DNA of 64,000 bases from an uncultured Pelagibacteraceae bacterium (GCA_902633185.1 CACPFN010000001.1:62001-126000); one strand, 5' to 3'. Numbered from the stretch's first letter, positions 8,793 through 18,029 are shown. A program made the numbers and translations. The notes: generated by a model from the sequence alone, not told the origin.

Positions 8793-9799
8793 ATTACTTT
8801 TCCTTTAAAGATACCTGACGGCCTAATTAATAAAACAATTACTAAAATTGAGAATGAAACTGCAAACTTGTAATCTGTCGATAATAACTGGAGTAAAGAG
8901 TCTGGCTCTAGATGTTCAGGTAATAAATATGAAATAAATCTTTTGTATGCGTAAGTTACAAATATTTCTGCAAAAGCTATAACATATCCACCTAGGAAGG
9001 CTCCAAATGGATTTCCGATTCCTCCAACAATTGCTGCGGCAAATATTGGAAGCATATTATTAAAATAAACAAAAGGTCTATAACTTTTATCTAAACCATA
9101 TAATACTCCACCAATAGTAGCCAAAATTCCTGCGATGACCCATGTTATCAAAACAACTCTCTTAGGATCTATACCAGACAATAATGCTAAATCTTCATTG
9201 TCTGAATAAGCTCTCATACTTGTTCCAGTTTTAGTTCTATTTAAAAACCAAAACATTATTGAAACAACAATTAAGGTTACGATTATTGTTATAGCTTGTG
9301 TTGATTTTAAAGTTATACCCTCGGCAAGACCAGTCATTTCTTTAAATTCTGTAGCTTTAATTATAAACTTTTCACCATCTAAAAATCTCCTGTCAGATGG
9401 TCCAATGATTATTCTAATTAAGGCTTGAGTGACAAACATTACCCCTACACTAACCATTGCAAACTGAACTGGAGGACTTTTTTTTATCCTGTAATAACTG
9501 AAAACAAATTTGTCTATGATTAACATATATAAAATCATCATAAGGATGGCGAAAGGAATTGTTAAAAGTGCAGTTGGTAGAACACCTAATCCAAAACCTA
9601 AGGACTGAAAATAATATGTTAGAATAACTGCAAACATTGTTCCAAAAGACATCATGTCTCCAGTTGCAAAATTAGCAAATCTTAAAACTGCATAAATTAA
9701 AGTAACAAAAATTGCACCTAAAGCTAATTGTGAACCATAAGCTAACGCTGGTATTACTGTGAAATTAAAAAGTACAATTATTGCATTTAAGAAATCCAT
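8789..9799 (-). CDS. livH: Branched-chain amino acid ABC transporter permease LivH (system 1)
   Basis: A 336-residue inner-membrane permease of the LivH type with about eight helices. Typical stretches are LGAIFVTLIYAVLRFANFATGDMM near the N-terminus, the coupling-loop region RAYSDNEDLALLSGID and GGIGNPFGAFLGGYVIAFAE. It forms the heterodimeric channel with LivM. It shares one base with livF upstream and four with livM downstream, so the four genes form one tight operon. Confidence 0.93.
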   Translation of the reverse strand: MDFLNAIIVLFNFTVIPALAYGSQLALGAIFVTLIYAVLRFANFATGDMMSFGTMFAVILTYYFQSLGFGLGVLPTALLTIPFAILMMILYMLIIDKFVFSYYRIKKSPPVQFAMVSVGVMFVTQALIRIIIGPSDRRFLDGEKFIIKATEFKEMTGLAEGITLKSTQAITIIVTLIVVSIMFWFLNRTKTGTSMRAYSDNEDLALLSGIDPKRVVLITWVIAGILATIGGVLYGLDKSYRPFVYFNNMLPIFAAAIVGGIGNPFGAFLGGYVIAFAEIFVTYAYKRFISYLLPEHLEPDSLLQLLSTDYKFAVSFSILVIVLLIRPSGIFKGKVI

Positions 9800-10506
9800 T
9801 ATGCTCCCAAAAATGATCTACGAACCTCGGGATCCTCAAGTAAATCATTACCAGATCCCTCAAATTTATTTTGACCTGTTACCAATACATAGCCTCGATC
9901 TGAAATACTTAATGCTTGCTTTGCGTTTTGCTCAACCATAATAACAGCAACATTTGTTTTTTTAACTTTTATTATATGTTCAAACAATTCATCCATTACA
10001 ATTGGAGAAACTCCAGCTGTGGGCTCATCTAACATAAGAACTGATGGATCACTCATTAAAGCTCTTCCAAGTGCGACTTGCTGACGTTGTCCACCAGATA
10101 ATTGTCCGACGACTTGGGATTTCTTTTCACTCAAGATTGGAAATAAACTATAAATACTCTCAATTTTATTTTCTAAACTCCCTTCTGTCAAAAAGCCACC
10201 AATCTCTAAATTTTCTCTTACAGTTAATTCTGCAAATACATTTCTTGTTTGTGGAACAAATGAAATACCCTTTTTTACTCGATCTTGAGGATTAATTTTT
10301 GAAATATCTTCACCATTTAAAGTTACAGAGCCTGATTTTAATTTTAATAATCCGAGCATCGCTTTCATGGCTGTTGATTTGCCAGCACCATTGGGACCTA
10401 GAATAGCTACTATCTCTCCCCTATTGGCAGTTATGGAACATGAACTAATAATATCAGGACCATCCCCATAACCTGCAGTCATTTTTGCTCCTTCAAAGTA
10501 TGCCAT
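9799..10506 (-). CDS. livF: Liv-type ABC transporter ATP-binding protein LivF (system 1)
   Basis: A 235-residue ABC ATPase. Walker A is GPNGAGKST (residues 37-45), the signature is LSGGQRQQ (136 onward), and Walker B is LMLDEPTAG (157-165), with the switch histidine position occupied by VEQNAKQAL as is usual in LivF. It hydrolyses ATP at the cytoplasmic face of LivHM together with LivG. Its ends each share a base with livG and livH. Confidence 0.94.
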   Translation of the reverse strand: MAYFEGAKMTAGYGDGPDIISSCSITANRGEIVAILGPNGAGKSTAMKAMLGLLKLKSGSVTLNGEDISKINPQDRVKKGISFVPQTRNVFAELTVRENLEIGGFLTEGSLENKIESIYSLFPILSEKKSQVVGQLSGGQRQQVALGRALMSDPSVLMLDEPTAGVSPIVMDELFEHIIKVKKTNVAVIMVEQNAKQALSISDRGYVLVTGQNKFEGSGNDLLEDPEVRRSFLGA

Positions 10507-11294
10507 TAATTTTCTTTTTTTGTTAAGTTTGACTTTCCAAGATAACTCTCAATTACTTTTTCATTTTTTTTGACTTCTTCTGATGTTCCTTCAAATAAAA
10601 CTGAACCATCTGCCATTACTATTACTGGATCGCACATTCTGCTTATAAAATCCATATCATGCTCTATCATACAAAAAGTGTAATTTTTTTCTTTATTCAA
10701 TTTTAATATTGCAGTTCCTAGATCTTTTAAAAGTGTTCGATTAACTCCCGCTCCCACTTCATCAAGTAAAACCAATTTTGCATCAACCATCATAGTTCTT
10801 CCTAATTCTAATAATTTTTTTTGACCACCTGAAAGATTTCCTGCCCTTTCATTAGCTAAATGTGTTAAATTAAGAAAATCTACAACCTCGTAGGCTTTTT
10901 CTCTAATAACTTTTTCTTCTTTTTTAACTAGTCCAGGTTTAATAAGCGCATTTAATAAATTTTCTCCGCTTTGATTTGATGGCACCATCATTAAGTTTTC
11001 TAAAACTGTTAAGTTTGAAAATTCATGTGCAATCTGAAAGGTTCTTAATAATCCTCTACCAAACAACTCATGTGATGGTACATCTGTAATATTTTCATCA
11101 TTAAATATTACCTCTCCATCATTAGATTTTAAATTCCCAGCTATTAAATTAAATAATGTTGTTTTTCCTGAACCGTTTGGGCCAATTATTCCAGTGATTG
11201 AACCCGATCTAATATTTAATGAGCAATTTGATACTGCTGCTAGTCCTCCAAATAGTTTTGTAAGATTATTTACCTGTAAGATATTTTCGGACAT
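10506..11294 (-). CDS. livG: Liv-type ABC transporter ATP-binding protein LivG (system 1)
   Basis: A 262-residue ABC ATPase of the LivG group. Walker A is GPNGSGKT (38-45), the signature is LSGGQKKLLELGR (154 onward), and Walker B is LVLLDEVGAGVN (175 onward), with MIEHDMDFI supplying the switch histidine. The Walker B motif ends DEVGAG instead of DEPTAG, a tolerated variation. It is the first intact gene of the operon, starting two bases past the broken proC-like gene. Confidence 0.94.
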   Translation of the reverse strand: MSENILQVNNLTKLFGGLAAVSNCSLNIRSGSITGIIGPNGSGKTTLFNLIAGNLKSNDGEVIFNDENITDVPSHELFGRGLLRTFQIAHEFSNLTVLENLMMVPSNQSGENLLNALIKPGLVKKEEKVIREKAYEVVDFLNLTHLANERAGNLSGGQKKLLELGRTMMVDAKLVLLDEVGAGVNRTLLKDLGTAILKLNKEKNYTFCMIEHDMDFISRMCDPVIVMADGSVLFEGTSEEVKKNEKVIESYLGKSNLTKKEN

Positions 11295-11295
11295 T

Positions 11296-11912
11296 TTACT
11301 TACTTTTTTTTAATCTATTTAAGACGCTATTTGCTGTTTTATTGAGAGATTTATAAAATCCAAGTTTTCTTAATTCTTTAACAGCTTGTTCATTTAAACC
11401 TTTTGGAGTTTGTGAATTTTTAACAAGTACTTTTAAATCTTTATTTGAATTATTTTTTGCATCTTCAGATAAAGCAATAAATAACGAGGTAATATACTTT
11501 TGAGAGTCGCTTCTATTAATTCCCCTTTTTACCAACCATTCACTCAAAGTTTGTAGTAATTCATAAAATGGTGCCATCATTGATGAAGTTGACCAAAAAT
11601 TTAGTGATAGGTTTTCATTTTTGATTTCTACAGATGTGCCAAGCTTATTAAAAAAATTTCTAACTTGTTTATCTGGTGGAAAAATTGGTACTGGTCCTTT
11701 TCTAAGAGAAATTGGAGGCAAAGGAATTGCTCTAATAATCTTAGTTTTAACTTTAATATATTTTTTTAATTCAGTCATTTTTATAGTTGATATAAAACTT
11801 ATTATCGTTTGACCTTTTTTAAATTTTAGCTTTGGAAGAATAATTTTGATCCCAGTATTCCATTGATTACTGATTTTGAGATATGTCCTGTACCAATAAA
11901 TCCAATTTTCAT
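11296..11912 (-). pseudogene. Broken pyrroline-5-carboxylate reductase-like (ProC-like) gene with internal deletion and frame change
   Basis: Two pieces of one gene are visible. The 5' piece (11826-11912) begins MKIGFIGTGHISKSVINGIL, the NADP-binding Rossmann start of ProC-type reductases, and stops after 28 codons. The 3' piece is in another frame and contains the 160-residue track ORF (11296-11778). Read upstream of its ATG it continues LKFKKGQTIISFISTI, then RAIPLPPISLRKGPVPIF and a C-terminal helical domain (LVKNSQTPKGLNEQAVKELR) like the ProC dimerisation domain. By family length, roughly 50-65 residues between the pieces are missing. The junction lies near 11838-11852. A programmed frameshift would not restore the missing part, so I call it a pseudogene; the 160-residue remnant could still be translated. 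Confidence 0.75.
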
Positions 11913-11945
11913 GATAAACTATGTGATTATTATCACTAAAATTAA

Positions 11946-12866
11946 TTAATTAGTAAAAAAAGAACCTCTAATTCTTAGTAATTCTCTTGATAATTTTTTA
12001 TTTTCTACAAATGGTTTTCTACCATGAAGCCAGAAATAGTTGTTTGCAACTACAGAAAAACCTACTGGTAAAGGCATTACTATCTTATTTTGACTTCCCT
12101 CTAAAGAGTCTGATAATTTTTGTAGAAATAATCCCTGTTCCATATTTTTAGGCTCAGGAAATTGGTCAATATAAGAAATTTGTGGTTTTCCATTTTCATC
12201 CTCTGAAAAAACAGGATGTTCTACTTTATAGTCAACATTTTTACTTTTTGGAGAACTCCATAAAAAGTTTTGTTTTCCAACTTTATCATTAGTTAAACTA
12301 TCTAAATGTTCCCAATCATCAAGGTGCAACATTGCAGTTTCTCCACCTTGTACATTTTCTTCCTTCATTTTTAACATTAATAACCAATCAGTTTTTTCTT
12401 TAACATAAGTACCATCAGTATGAAGATCCATATTTGTATATGCTTTTCTAAGATATGAATCGCTATTGTCCTCATGTTTAACATGAAATCTTGCATAATA
12501 TTTTCCAGCCATTGAGTCAAAATTTGGATTACCAAGTAAGTGTGTTACGGCTGTAGATAGTTTAATAAGAAAATTATTATCGATTTTTTTAGATTTATTT
12601 TTAGGTCCTATAATAAAACAACCTGTTTCTCTATCTCTTAATACAGTATTTATAAATTTTCCTAACTTTCCACCAGTTGAATCATCTAAAGATTTTGCAA
12701 TTGTAAATCTAGTAAAAGGTTTATATTCAAGAGCTGTAATATCAAATTTTTTAAAAGGAAATATTAGTTTATCTATAATTTCATCTTCAATTTTAATATT
12801 GATGATTCTTTTGGAATAATCGCTAAATGAAATATCAAACCCTTGAATAGTATCTAAGCTATCCAT
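11946..12866 (-). CDS. glaH: Glutarate 2-hydroxylase, Fe(II)/2-oxoglutarate-dependent (CsiD/GlaH)
   Basis: This 306-residue protein is recognisable as a CsiD-family dioxygenase, which hydroxylates glutarate to L-2-hydroxyglutarate in lysine/glutarate breakdown. The Fe(II) triad is visible as H149 and D151 (MDLHTDGTYV) and H281 (FWLHGRKPF). A C-terminal arginine-rich stretch (SRELLRIRG) is placed to bind 2-oxoglutarate. Family-wide segments include ALEYKPFTRF, GKYYARFHVKHEDNSDSYLR and LHLDDWEHLD. Length is close to the Escherichia coli enzyme. No 2-hydroxyglutarate oxidase (LhgO) lies beside it. It sits between two amino acid transporters, which may supply a precursor. Confidence 0.88.
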   Translation of the reverse strand: MDSLDTIQGFDISFSDYSKRIINIKIEDEIIDKLIFPFKKFDITALEYKPFTRFTIAKSLDDSTGGKLGKFINTVLRDRETGCFIIGPKNKSKKIDNNFLIKLSTAVTHLLGNPNFDSMAGKYYARFHVKHEDNSDSYLRKAYTNMDLHTDGTYVKEKTDWLLMLKMKEENVQGGETAMLHLDDWEHLDSLTNDKVGKQNFLWSSPKSKNVDYKVEHPVFSEDENGKPQISYIDQFPEPKNMEQGLFLQKLSDSLEGSQNKIVMPLPVGFSVVANNYFWLHGRKPFVENKKLSRELLRIRGSFFTN

Positions 12867-12871
12867 TATAA

Positions 12872-13378
12872 TTATTTGTTACAAACTCCAATTGAATTTG
12901 GTCCACATGTTTCACCATTAATCCATGTTGCTCCAATTAAATTTGCCCCATCAAAATTAGCATTGGTCATATTCGATGAAGTAAAGTTAGCTTCCATTAA
13001 ATTTGCATTTTGAAAATTTGCTTCAATTAATGTTGAACCCATAAAATCAACCCTTGTCATATTGGCTCCTGTAAAATTAGCTTTTTCAAAATTTCCACCA
13101 ACTAGAGTTGACTCATATAAGTTAGCTCTAACAAATGTTGACTCTGGAAAAGTTCCAAATGACAAGTTAGAATTCATCATAATACTTTTATCAAAATTTA
13201 CTTGTATAAAACTTGCGAATGATAAGTTTGAGTTAGGTAAATAACTACCTTGCAAATCTTGTCCATCTGAAAATCTACAGTTAGTATAATCAACTCCATC
13301 AGTTAAAGGATCATCACATGCTGCTTGTGAAATACCTGGTATTAAAATTAAGAACAATAGTAAAATAATTTTTTTCAT
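12872..13378 (-). CDS. Secreted pentapeptide-repeat protein
   Basis: A 168-residue protein with a signal peptide (about 1-19, ending SQAA) followed by about 17 pentapeptide repeats of the A(N/D)LxX/ANFxx type (ANLYESTLVGGNFEKANFTG, ANLMEANFTSSNMTNANFDG). Such repeats build a right-handed quadrilateral beta-helix. Two cysteines near each end (C20, C34; C157, C166) could form disulfides capping the helix in the periplasm. The function is unknown. It abuts azlD upstream and glaH downstream on the same strand. Confidence 0.85.
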   Translation of the reverse strand: MKKIILLLFLILIPGISQAACDDPLTDGVDYTNCRFSDGQDLQGSYLPNSNLSFASFIQVNFDKSIMMNSNLSFGTFPESTFVRANLYESTLVGGNFEKANFTGANMTRVDFMGSTLIEANFQNANLMEANFTSSNMTNANFDGANLIGATWINGETCGPNSIGVCNK

Positions 13379-13705
13379 TTATATCGTAAAGCTACTTAAT
13401 AAAAACATGATGATAGCAGAGAATAAAGTTGGGTAAACTAAATTATTTCTAGTTAATTTAAAAATTATTATTGCTAAAAGCACAACAATAAATCTGGACA
13501 AGTAATTACTGTCAGAAAGTGAACCAGCTGGAAATATTATCATTCTAGAAATTAAAGCTGCCAATGTCGAATAGGCTAAATAATTAAACCACCTATATAT
13601 TTTAGTATTTTCATCTATTATTTCAGAAGTAAAAGCTCCTAAAAACCTCGAGATATAAGTTGCTAAAGATGTAATAACTATTATTAAAACAATATTAGCT
13701 GACAT
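13379..13705 (-). CDS. azlD: AzlD-type small subunit of a branched-chain amino acid exporter
   Basis: A 108-residue membrane protein with about four helices (NIVLIIVITSLATYISRFLGA at the start, then SRFIVVLLAIIIFKLTRNNL). It follows azlC with an 11-base overlap. AzlC/AzlD pairs export branched-chain amino acids or related compounds, AzlD being the small partner. Length and pairing support the call; sequence in this family is weakly conserved. Confidence 0.83.
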   Translation of the reverse strand: MSANIVLIIVITSLATYISRFLGAFTSEIIDENTKIYRWFNYLAYSTLAALISRMIIFPAGSLSDSNYLSRFIVVLLAIIIFKLTRNNLVYPTLFSAIIMFLLSSFTI

Positions 13706-14399
13706 TTTTCTCTCCTATTACAAAAGCAACAGTTCCAGCTACAAATCCACCAATCAAAACACACCAATCAGGACTAATAAGATAAAATAAGGGTCCTAAG
13801 ATAGCTCCTAAAATTATTGAAACATTTAACTGTATAGACTTCATCACCCCTATCATTGTACAAGTAAAATAAATTGGATTAATAATAGCTAGTCCAATCA
13901 TCATTTCTCTATTTAAGAAATCAGCAGAATAATAACCTAAAATAGTTGAAAAAATTGCTATCAACCAAGTTGCAGTTCCAATTCCTATCCAAAAATCGAC
14001 TCTATATTTTTTTTCAATTTCTTTATAATTATTTTTTAGAATTAACCACGAAGATACTGCAACAAAATGACATGAAAGATAGTACTTCCATCTCGGTTGG
14101 CTTTGATGTTTTAATAATGGCATTAAAGATACAGTCATCGGATACAATCTTGCATTCACTAACCAAACTGCAAAAAATAAATTAAGTAATGAAACTCCAA
14201 TCAAAATCGATTCTGCCATCACAAGTGATCCAGGTAAAGCATAAGTTAAAAAAGTAGAAAAAATACTTTCTTGAATTGTAAAGCCTAAATTTTTTAGTAG
14301 CGCACCTATTGCTAAAAAACTTAAACCAAGAGCAATTGCAGGGCTATCGAATTCTTTTGCACAAAGAATTCCTTTAAAAAAATATTTTGAATTAATCAT
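13695..14399 (-). CDS. azlC: AzlC-type large subunit of a branched-chain amino acid exporter
   Basis: A 234-residue inner-membrane protein of the AzlC family: the N-terminal GLSFLAIGALLKNLGFTIQE, the LPGSLVMAES stretch and NARLYPMTVSLMPLLKH are characteristic. With AzlD it forms an exporter for branched-chain amino acids. It begins inside the end of livF2 (4-base overlap), so export and uptake proteins appear to be on one transcript, which could balance intracellular pools. Confidence 0.87.
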   Translation of the reverse strand: MINSKYFFKGILCAKEFDSPAIALGLSFLAIGALLKNLGFTIQESIFSTFLTYALPGSLVMAESILIGVSLLNLFFAVWLVNARLYPMTVSLMPLLKHQSQPRWKYYLSCHFVAVSSWLILKNNYKEIEKKYRVDFWIGIGTATWLIAIFSTILGYYSADFLNREMMIGLAIINPIYFTCTMIGVMKSIQLNVSIILGAILGPLFYLISPDWCVLIGGFVAGTVAFVIGEKNVS

Positions 14400-15181
14400 C
14401 CGCCTAAGAATAGACGTCCAACATCATCATTTTTAAGTAAATCATCACCTCTTCCAGCTATTGCCGTTTGTCCAGATACTAATACATATCCAATATCAGA
14501 AAACTCTAAACCTTTTTTGGCATTTTGCTCAACTAGAATAATTGTTTTCTTTTCATTTTTTTGTAAGTCTCCCAAAATTTCAAATACCATATCAATATAT
14601 CTTGGCTCCAATCCAATAGAAGGTTCATCAACCAGAAGAACAGAAGGCTTCATTACTAAAGCTCTAGATATTTCTAATAATCTTCTTTCTCCACCTGATA
14701 ATACTTTTGCCGGTTGATTTCTTCTATTCCTTAATCTTTCGTATTTATCTAAAATCTTTTCTGCTTCTTGATATGACTCTTCGGTTTTATCTTTGATAAA
14801 ACCTCCCATTAACAAATTTTCCTCGACAGTCATATCTGGAAAAACTGAATTATCTTGCAGAATATAAGCTATACCAACTGACTTTAATTTTTCAGCTGGA
14901 GTTAAATTTGTTATTTCTTTTCCATCAATTTCTATTTTACCAGAAAAAATATTTGTAAATCCATATATTGAGTGTAGTATTGTTGATTTACCTGCTCCAT
15001 TAGGACCAATTAAACATAATGATTGTGCTTTGCTTACAAATAAATCAAAATTATGTAAAATTTCCATTTTACCATATCCAGCATTCAAATTTTTTATTGT
15101 TAAATGAGTATCTTCAGAAGATAAGTTTTTAAGATCTTCTGCACCAGGTGCTTTACCTAAAACTTCATATTGATTAGACAT
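14396..15181 (-). CDS. livF: Liv-type ABC transporter ATP-binding protein LivF (system 2)
   Basis: A 261-residue ABC ATPase with Walker A GPNGAGKST (59-67), signature LSGGERRLLEISR (161 onward) and Walker B VLLVDEPSIGLEP. The DEPSIGLEP and VEQNAKKGLEFS segments are LivF-type. It carries about 25 extra N-terminal residues (SNQYEVLGKAPGAEDLKNLS) before the first ABC strand, absent from the system 1 copy. It overlaps livG2 by one base and azlC by four. Confidence 0.93.
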   Translation of the reverse strand: MSNQYEVLGKAPGAEDLKNLSSEDTHLTIKNLNAGYGKMEILHNFDLFVSKAQSLCLIGPNGAGKSTILHSIYGFTNIFSGKIEIDGKEITNLTPAEKLKSVGIAYILQDNSVFPDMTVEENLLMGGFIKDKTEESYQEAEKILDKYERLRNRRNQPAKVLSGGERRLLEISRALVMKPSVLLVDEPSIGLEPRYIDMVFEILGDLQKNEKKTIILVEQNAKKGLEFSDIGYVLVSGQTAIAGRGDDLLKNDDVGRLFLGG

Positions 15182-15921
15182 TATTGAGCCCCCAAATACG
15201 CATCTACTACTCTTTTGTCATTTTTAATTTCATTTGGAGTGCCATTTGCAAGCATTTTGCCATGAGCAAGGCAAAATATATCTTCAGCTAATTGCATTAT
15301 TACTCTCATATTGTGTTCAATAACAAGCAATGTAATCCCAAAATCTTGATTAACTTTGATCAATCTATCAATAATTCCATTAATTAAAGTAGGATTTATT
15401 CCTGCTGTTGGCTCATCTAATAGTAACATCTCTGGTTCATTCATCAATGCCATTGCAAGTTCTAATAATTTTTGTTGGCCAAAAGATAAGTCTCCTGCCC
15501 TTAGTTTTCTTTTTTGATACAATCCAACAAAATTAAGCAAGTTTTCTGCTTTTTCTGTAAGCTCTTTAGGGATTTTTGAGAATATTTTAAATAAACTCTC
15601 ATCACTACCTTTGTGACTAATAAGCATGTTATCTACACAATTTAATTTTCCATATATCCTGGTTTGTTGAAATGTTCTTAATAAACCAAGCTTAGCTATT
15701 ACAGGGACAGGTAACTCTGATACTTCTTTTCCGTTAAACTTAATTGAACCTTTGTCTATTGGATAAGTACCAACTATCGAATTAAACAATGTCGTTTTTC
15801 CAGATCCATTTGGGCCTATAAGACCAACTATTTTTCCTTTTTCAACAGACATTGAAATGTCAACATTAGCTTTAACACCACCAAATGATTTACTTACATT
15901 GTTGACTTCTAAAATACTCAT
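15181..15921 (-). CDS. livG: Liv-type ABC transporter ATP-binding protein LivG (system 2)
   Basis: A 246-residue ABC ATPase with Walker A GPNGSGKT (36-43), Walker B MLLLDEPTAGINP and switch segment LLVIEHNMRVI. The ABC signature is LSFGQQKLLELA, with F replacing the second residue of LSGGQ; this occurs in LivG proteins and should not abolish function. It overlaps livM2 by four bases. Confidence 0.93.
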   Translation of the reverse strand: MSILEVNNVSKSFGGVKANVDISMSVEKGKIVGLIGPNGSGKTTLFNSIVGTYPIDKGSIKFNGKEVSELPVPVIAKLGLLRTFQQTRIYGKLNCVDNMLISHKGSDESLFKIFSKIPKELTEKAENLLNFVGLYQKRKLRAGDLSFGQQKLLELAMALMNEPEMLLLDEPTAGINPTLINGIIDRLIKVNQDFGITLLVIEHNMRVIMQLAEDIFCLAHGKMLANGTPNEIKNDKRVVDAYLGAQ

Positions 15922-16970
15922 TTTAATTCTACCTGTGCTTTTCGATCAGCTTCATCAACAACTTCACCAAATCTTTCTGGATATTTTTCTCTCAACCATC
16001 CCATTAATCCCTCTGGGAAATAAATTACTATAACTACAATTAAAACTCCTAATGCAACATACTGCCAACCAAGAAAGAATGTCCAAAAACCCTCTTTAAA
16101 AAAGTGAAATAAAGTTGCGCCTATAATTGGGCCCCATAAAGTCCCCTTACCTCCAAGGATTGCCATCAAAACCATGAATACTCCCATTTCTCTTCCATCG
16201 AATGCAACATCAGTTGAGTCGATATAACCAACTAGACCACCCATTATTCCACCTGCAAGACCACAAAAGAAAGCTGAAATCATCCATCCAGTTATTTTGT
16301 ATTTCATAGTCTCAATTCCCATTGCTTCAGCTTTGTCTTCATTATCTCTGATTGCATTAAGAATTAATCTAAACCTCGTTGTATAAATTGCTCTTACAGC
16401 AATAAATGTTAGTACAAGTGCTCCAAAACTTAAAAAATAAAAAAATTCACCTCTTGCCTCAAGACCTCCTATGTTTGGAAAAGGAGGAGTGGTAAAGCCC
16501 TGTCCAGCTCCAATAATTTCAATACCTCCAGAAATTTCTCCTGCTGCAACTCCTAAACCTAATGTACAAATTGCAAAGTAATGACCTCTTAGTCCTAAAA
16601 TTGCATAACCAATTAATCCTGCAACTATTGTAGGGACTACTGCAGCAACTACAAGACCAACTGCCATACCTTGGAAAAATTGTGAAGGTGTATGAACAAA
16701 AGTTTTTTCACCACCACTTTCAGTCCACTCAGCCAATGGAAAAAACATACCAACTTGAACGGATGCGCAAAGATACATTCCCAACCCGTAAAAGAGAATA
16801 TTTCCAAATGTATTGTAGCCCATTTCTCCACCTTGGATATTCCAAGTAGTTGCAAGGACAATTAATACACACAGAATTGATAATTGAACTTTAAAAGCTG
16901 GAAAAATAAATGGTGCAACTAAACCAAATACCAAAATTCCTATATACAAAATCCAACTATTTTTGCTCAT
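15918..16970 (-). CDS. livM: Branched-chain amino acid ABC transporter permease LivM (system 2)
   Basis: A 350-residue permease of the LivM family. Recognisable segments are IQGGEMGYNTFGNILFYGLGMY, GLRGHYFAICTLGLGVAAGEI, the coupling loop LNAIRDNEDKAEAMGIE and LGGKGTLWGPIIGA. A charged tail (YPERFGEVVDEADRKAQVELK) extends into the cytoplasm. Its start lies inside the end of the 60-residue ORF (14-base overlap). Confidence 0.93.
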   Translation of the reverse strand: MSKNSWILYIGILVFGLVAPFIFPAFKVQLSILCVLIVLATTWNIQGGEMGYNTFGNILFYGLGMYLCASVQVGMFFPLAEWTESGGEKTFVHTPSQFFQGMAVGLVVAAVVPTIVAGLIGYAILGLRGHYFAICTLGLGVAAGEISGGIEIIGAGQGFTTPPFPNIGGLEARGEFFYFLSFGALVLTFIAVRAIYTTRFRLILNAIRDNEDKAEAMGIETMKYKITGWMISAFFCGLAGGIMGGLVGYIDSTDVAFDGREMGVFMVLMAILGGKGTLWGPIIGATLFHFFKEGFWTFFLGWQYVALGVLIVVIVIYFPEGLMGWLREKYPERFGEVVDEADRKAQVELK

Positions 16971-17139
16971 ATAAACTCTCTATTTTATCTCTAAAATTTT
17001 TATCAACTGTAAAATAATGTCCATTTTCTTCATGAAGACTAGATCCTGTTGAATGATATTCATCTAAATGTTTTTTAAATTTCTCAATATCTATTTCTAT
17101 CAGTTTGCCATTATCGTCTTTAATTTTAACTTTTCTCAC
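16957..17139 (-). CDS. Small hypothetical protein within the liv2 operon
   Basis: A 60-residue soluble, charged protein (starts MRKVKIKDDNGKLIEIDIEK). It begins with GTG overlapping the livH2 stop (GTGA) and ends 14 bases inside livM2, so it is translationally embedded between the two permease genes. It has no signal peptide or membrane segment. The sequence suggests a small beta-hairpin start followed by helices; I do not recognise the family. Placement argues that it is real and perhaps associated with the transporter. Confidence 0.65.
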   Translation of the reverse strand: MRKVKIKDDNGKLIEIDIEKFKKHLDEYHSTGSSLHEENGHYFTVDKNFRDKIESLYEQK

Positions 17140-18029
17140 TTCAAGTACTCTCTTTTTCTTGAAAGCTTAAATCTTCTGTAAACTAAAATTAAAACTAATA
17201 ATAAAAATACTGAACCAATTCTAAATTCTGTACCAAGAATATAGTCAGCAAATTCCTCGAATATTCCTAATCCCATACCGGACATAGCTACTCCAGGTAA
17301 ATTTCCTAATCCTGCAACAATCACAATCATAAATGATCTTATGGTGTAAGGTAATCCCATGTAAGGGTGGATCGTAAATGTTATTGAAATTAAAGCGCCA
17401 GCCACTCCGCATAATGCAGCATTTATACCAAATGTTGCTGCATAAACTTTTTCAGTATCAACACCTAAAATCTTTGCTGCTCTTGCATTTTGAGCTGTTG
17501 CTCTTATTGCACGACCTAATTTTGATCTTTTCATATAAACCACTAAACAGATTGCAAAAAGAATACTTATAAAAGCAGAAAATATTTTAGAGTTCGGCAG
17601 AACAACATTATTATCAAATAACATAGTTGTACCATACCCTGAATTAGCCAATACAACATCTGCTCCAAATGCAAAGTTCATTAACTGCATGAAAAGAATA
17701 CTAATTCCAAAAGTTGCTAATATTGAAATAAACAAATCTCTATCTACAACTTTATTTATAACTAATTTGTAAATTGCAATTCCAACAAAATACATAATAA
17801 TAGGAGAGACAATTACTCCCCAAGCCGGATGAATTCCATATAGATACATAAAATACGCAATGTATCCTCCTAAGATAACAAGGTCTCCCTGTGCAATGTT
17901 TATTATATTCATAACACCCCACTGGAGTGCCATTCCATATGCAATTAATGCGAATAATATTCCAAGCAAAAGACCATCAAGACATGCTTGAATGGTTATC
18001 ATTGGATATTGGAAGACTAAAAAATCCAT
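17136..18029 (-). CDS. livH: Branched-chain amino acid ABC transporter permease LivH (system 2)
   Basis: A 297-residue LivH-type permease, about eight helices. Marks are GLLLGILFALIAYGMALQWG, MNIINIAQGDLVILGGYIAY, the coupling loop IRATAQNARAAKILGVDTEK and MIVIVAGLGNLPGVAMSGMG. It follows the binding-protein gene after a terminator-like hairpin, an arrangement that lowers permease transcription relative to binding protein. Confidence 0.93.
   Translation of the reverse strand: MDFLVFQYPMITIQACLDGLLLGILFALIAYGMALQWGVMNIINIAQGDLVILGGYIAYFMYLYGIHPAWGVIVSPIIMYFVGIAIYKLVINKVVDRDLFISILATFGISILFMQLMNFAFGADVVLANSGYGTTMLFDNNVVLPNSKIFSAFISILFAICLVVYMKRSKLGRAIRATAQNARAAKILGVDTEKVYAATFGINAALCGVAGALISITFTIHPYMGLPYTIRSFMIVIVAGLGNLPGVAMSGMGLGIFEEFADYILGTEFRIGSVFLLLVLILVYRRFKLSRKREYLK

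Noticed and set aside
11826-11912. Programmed frameshift joining the two proC-like pieces
   Set aside because: A frameshift alone would leave roughly 50-65 residues of the Rossmann domain missing, and I see no slippery site with a stem-loop at the junction.
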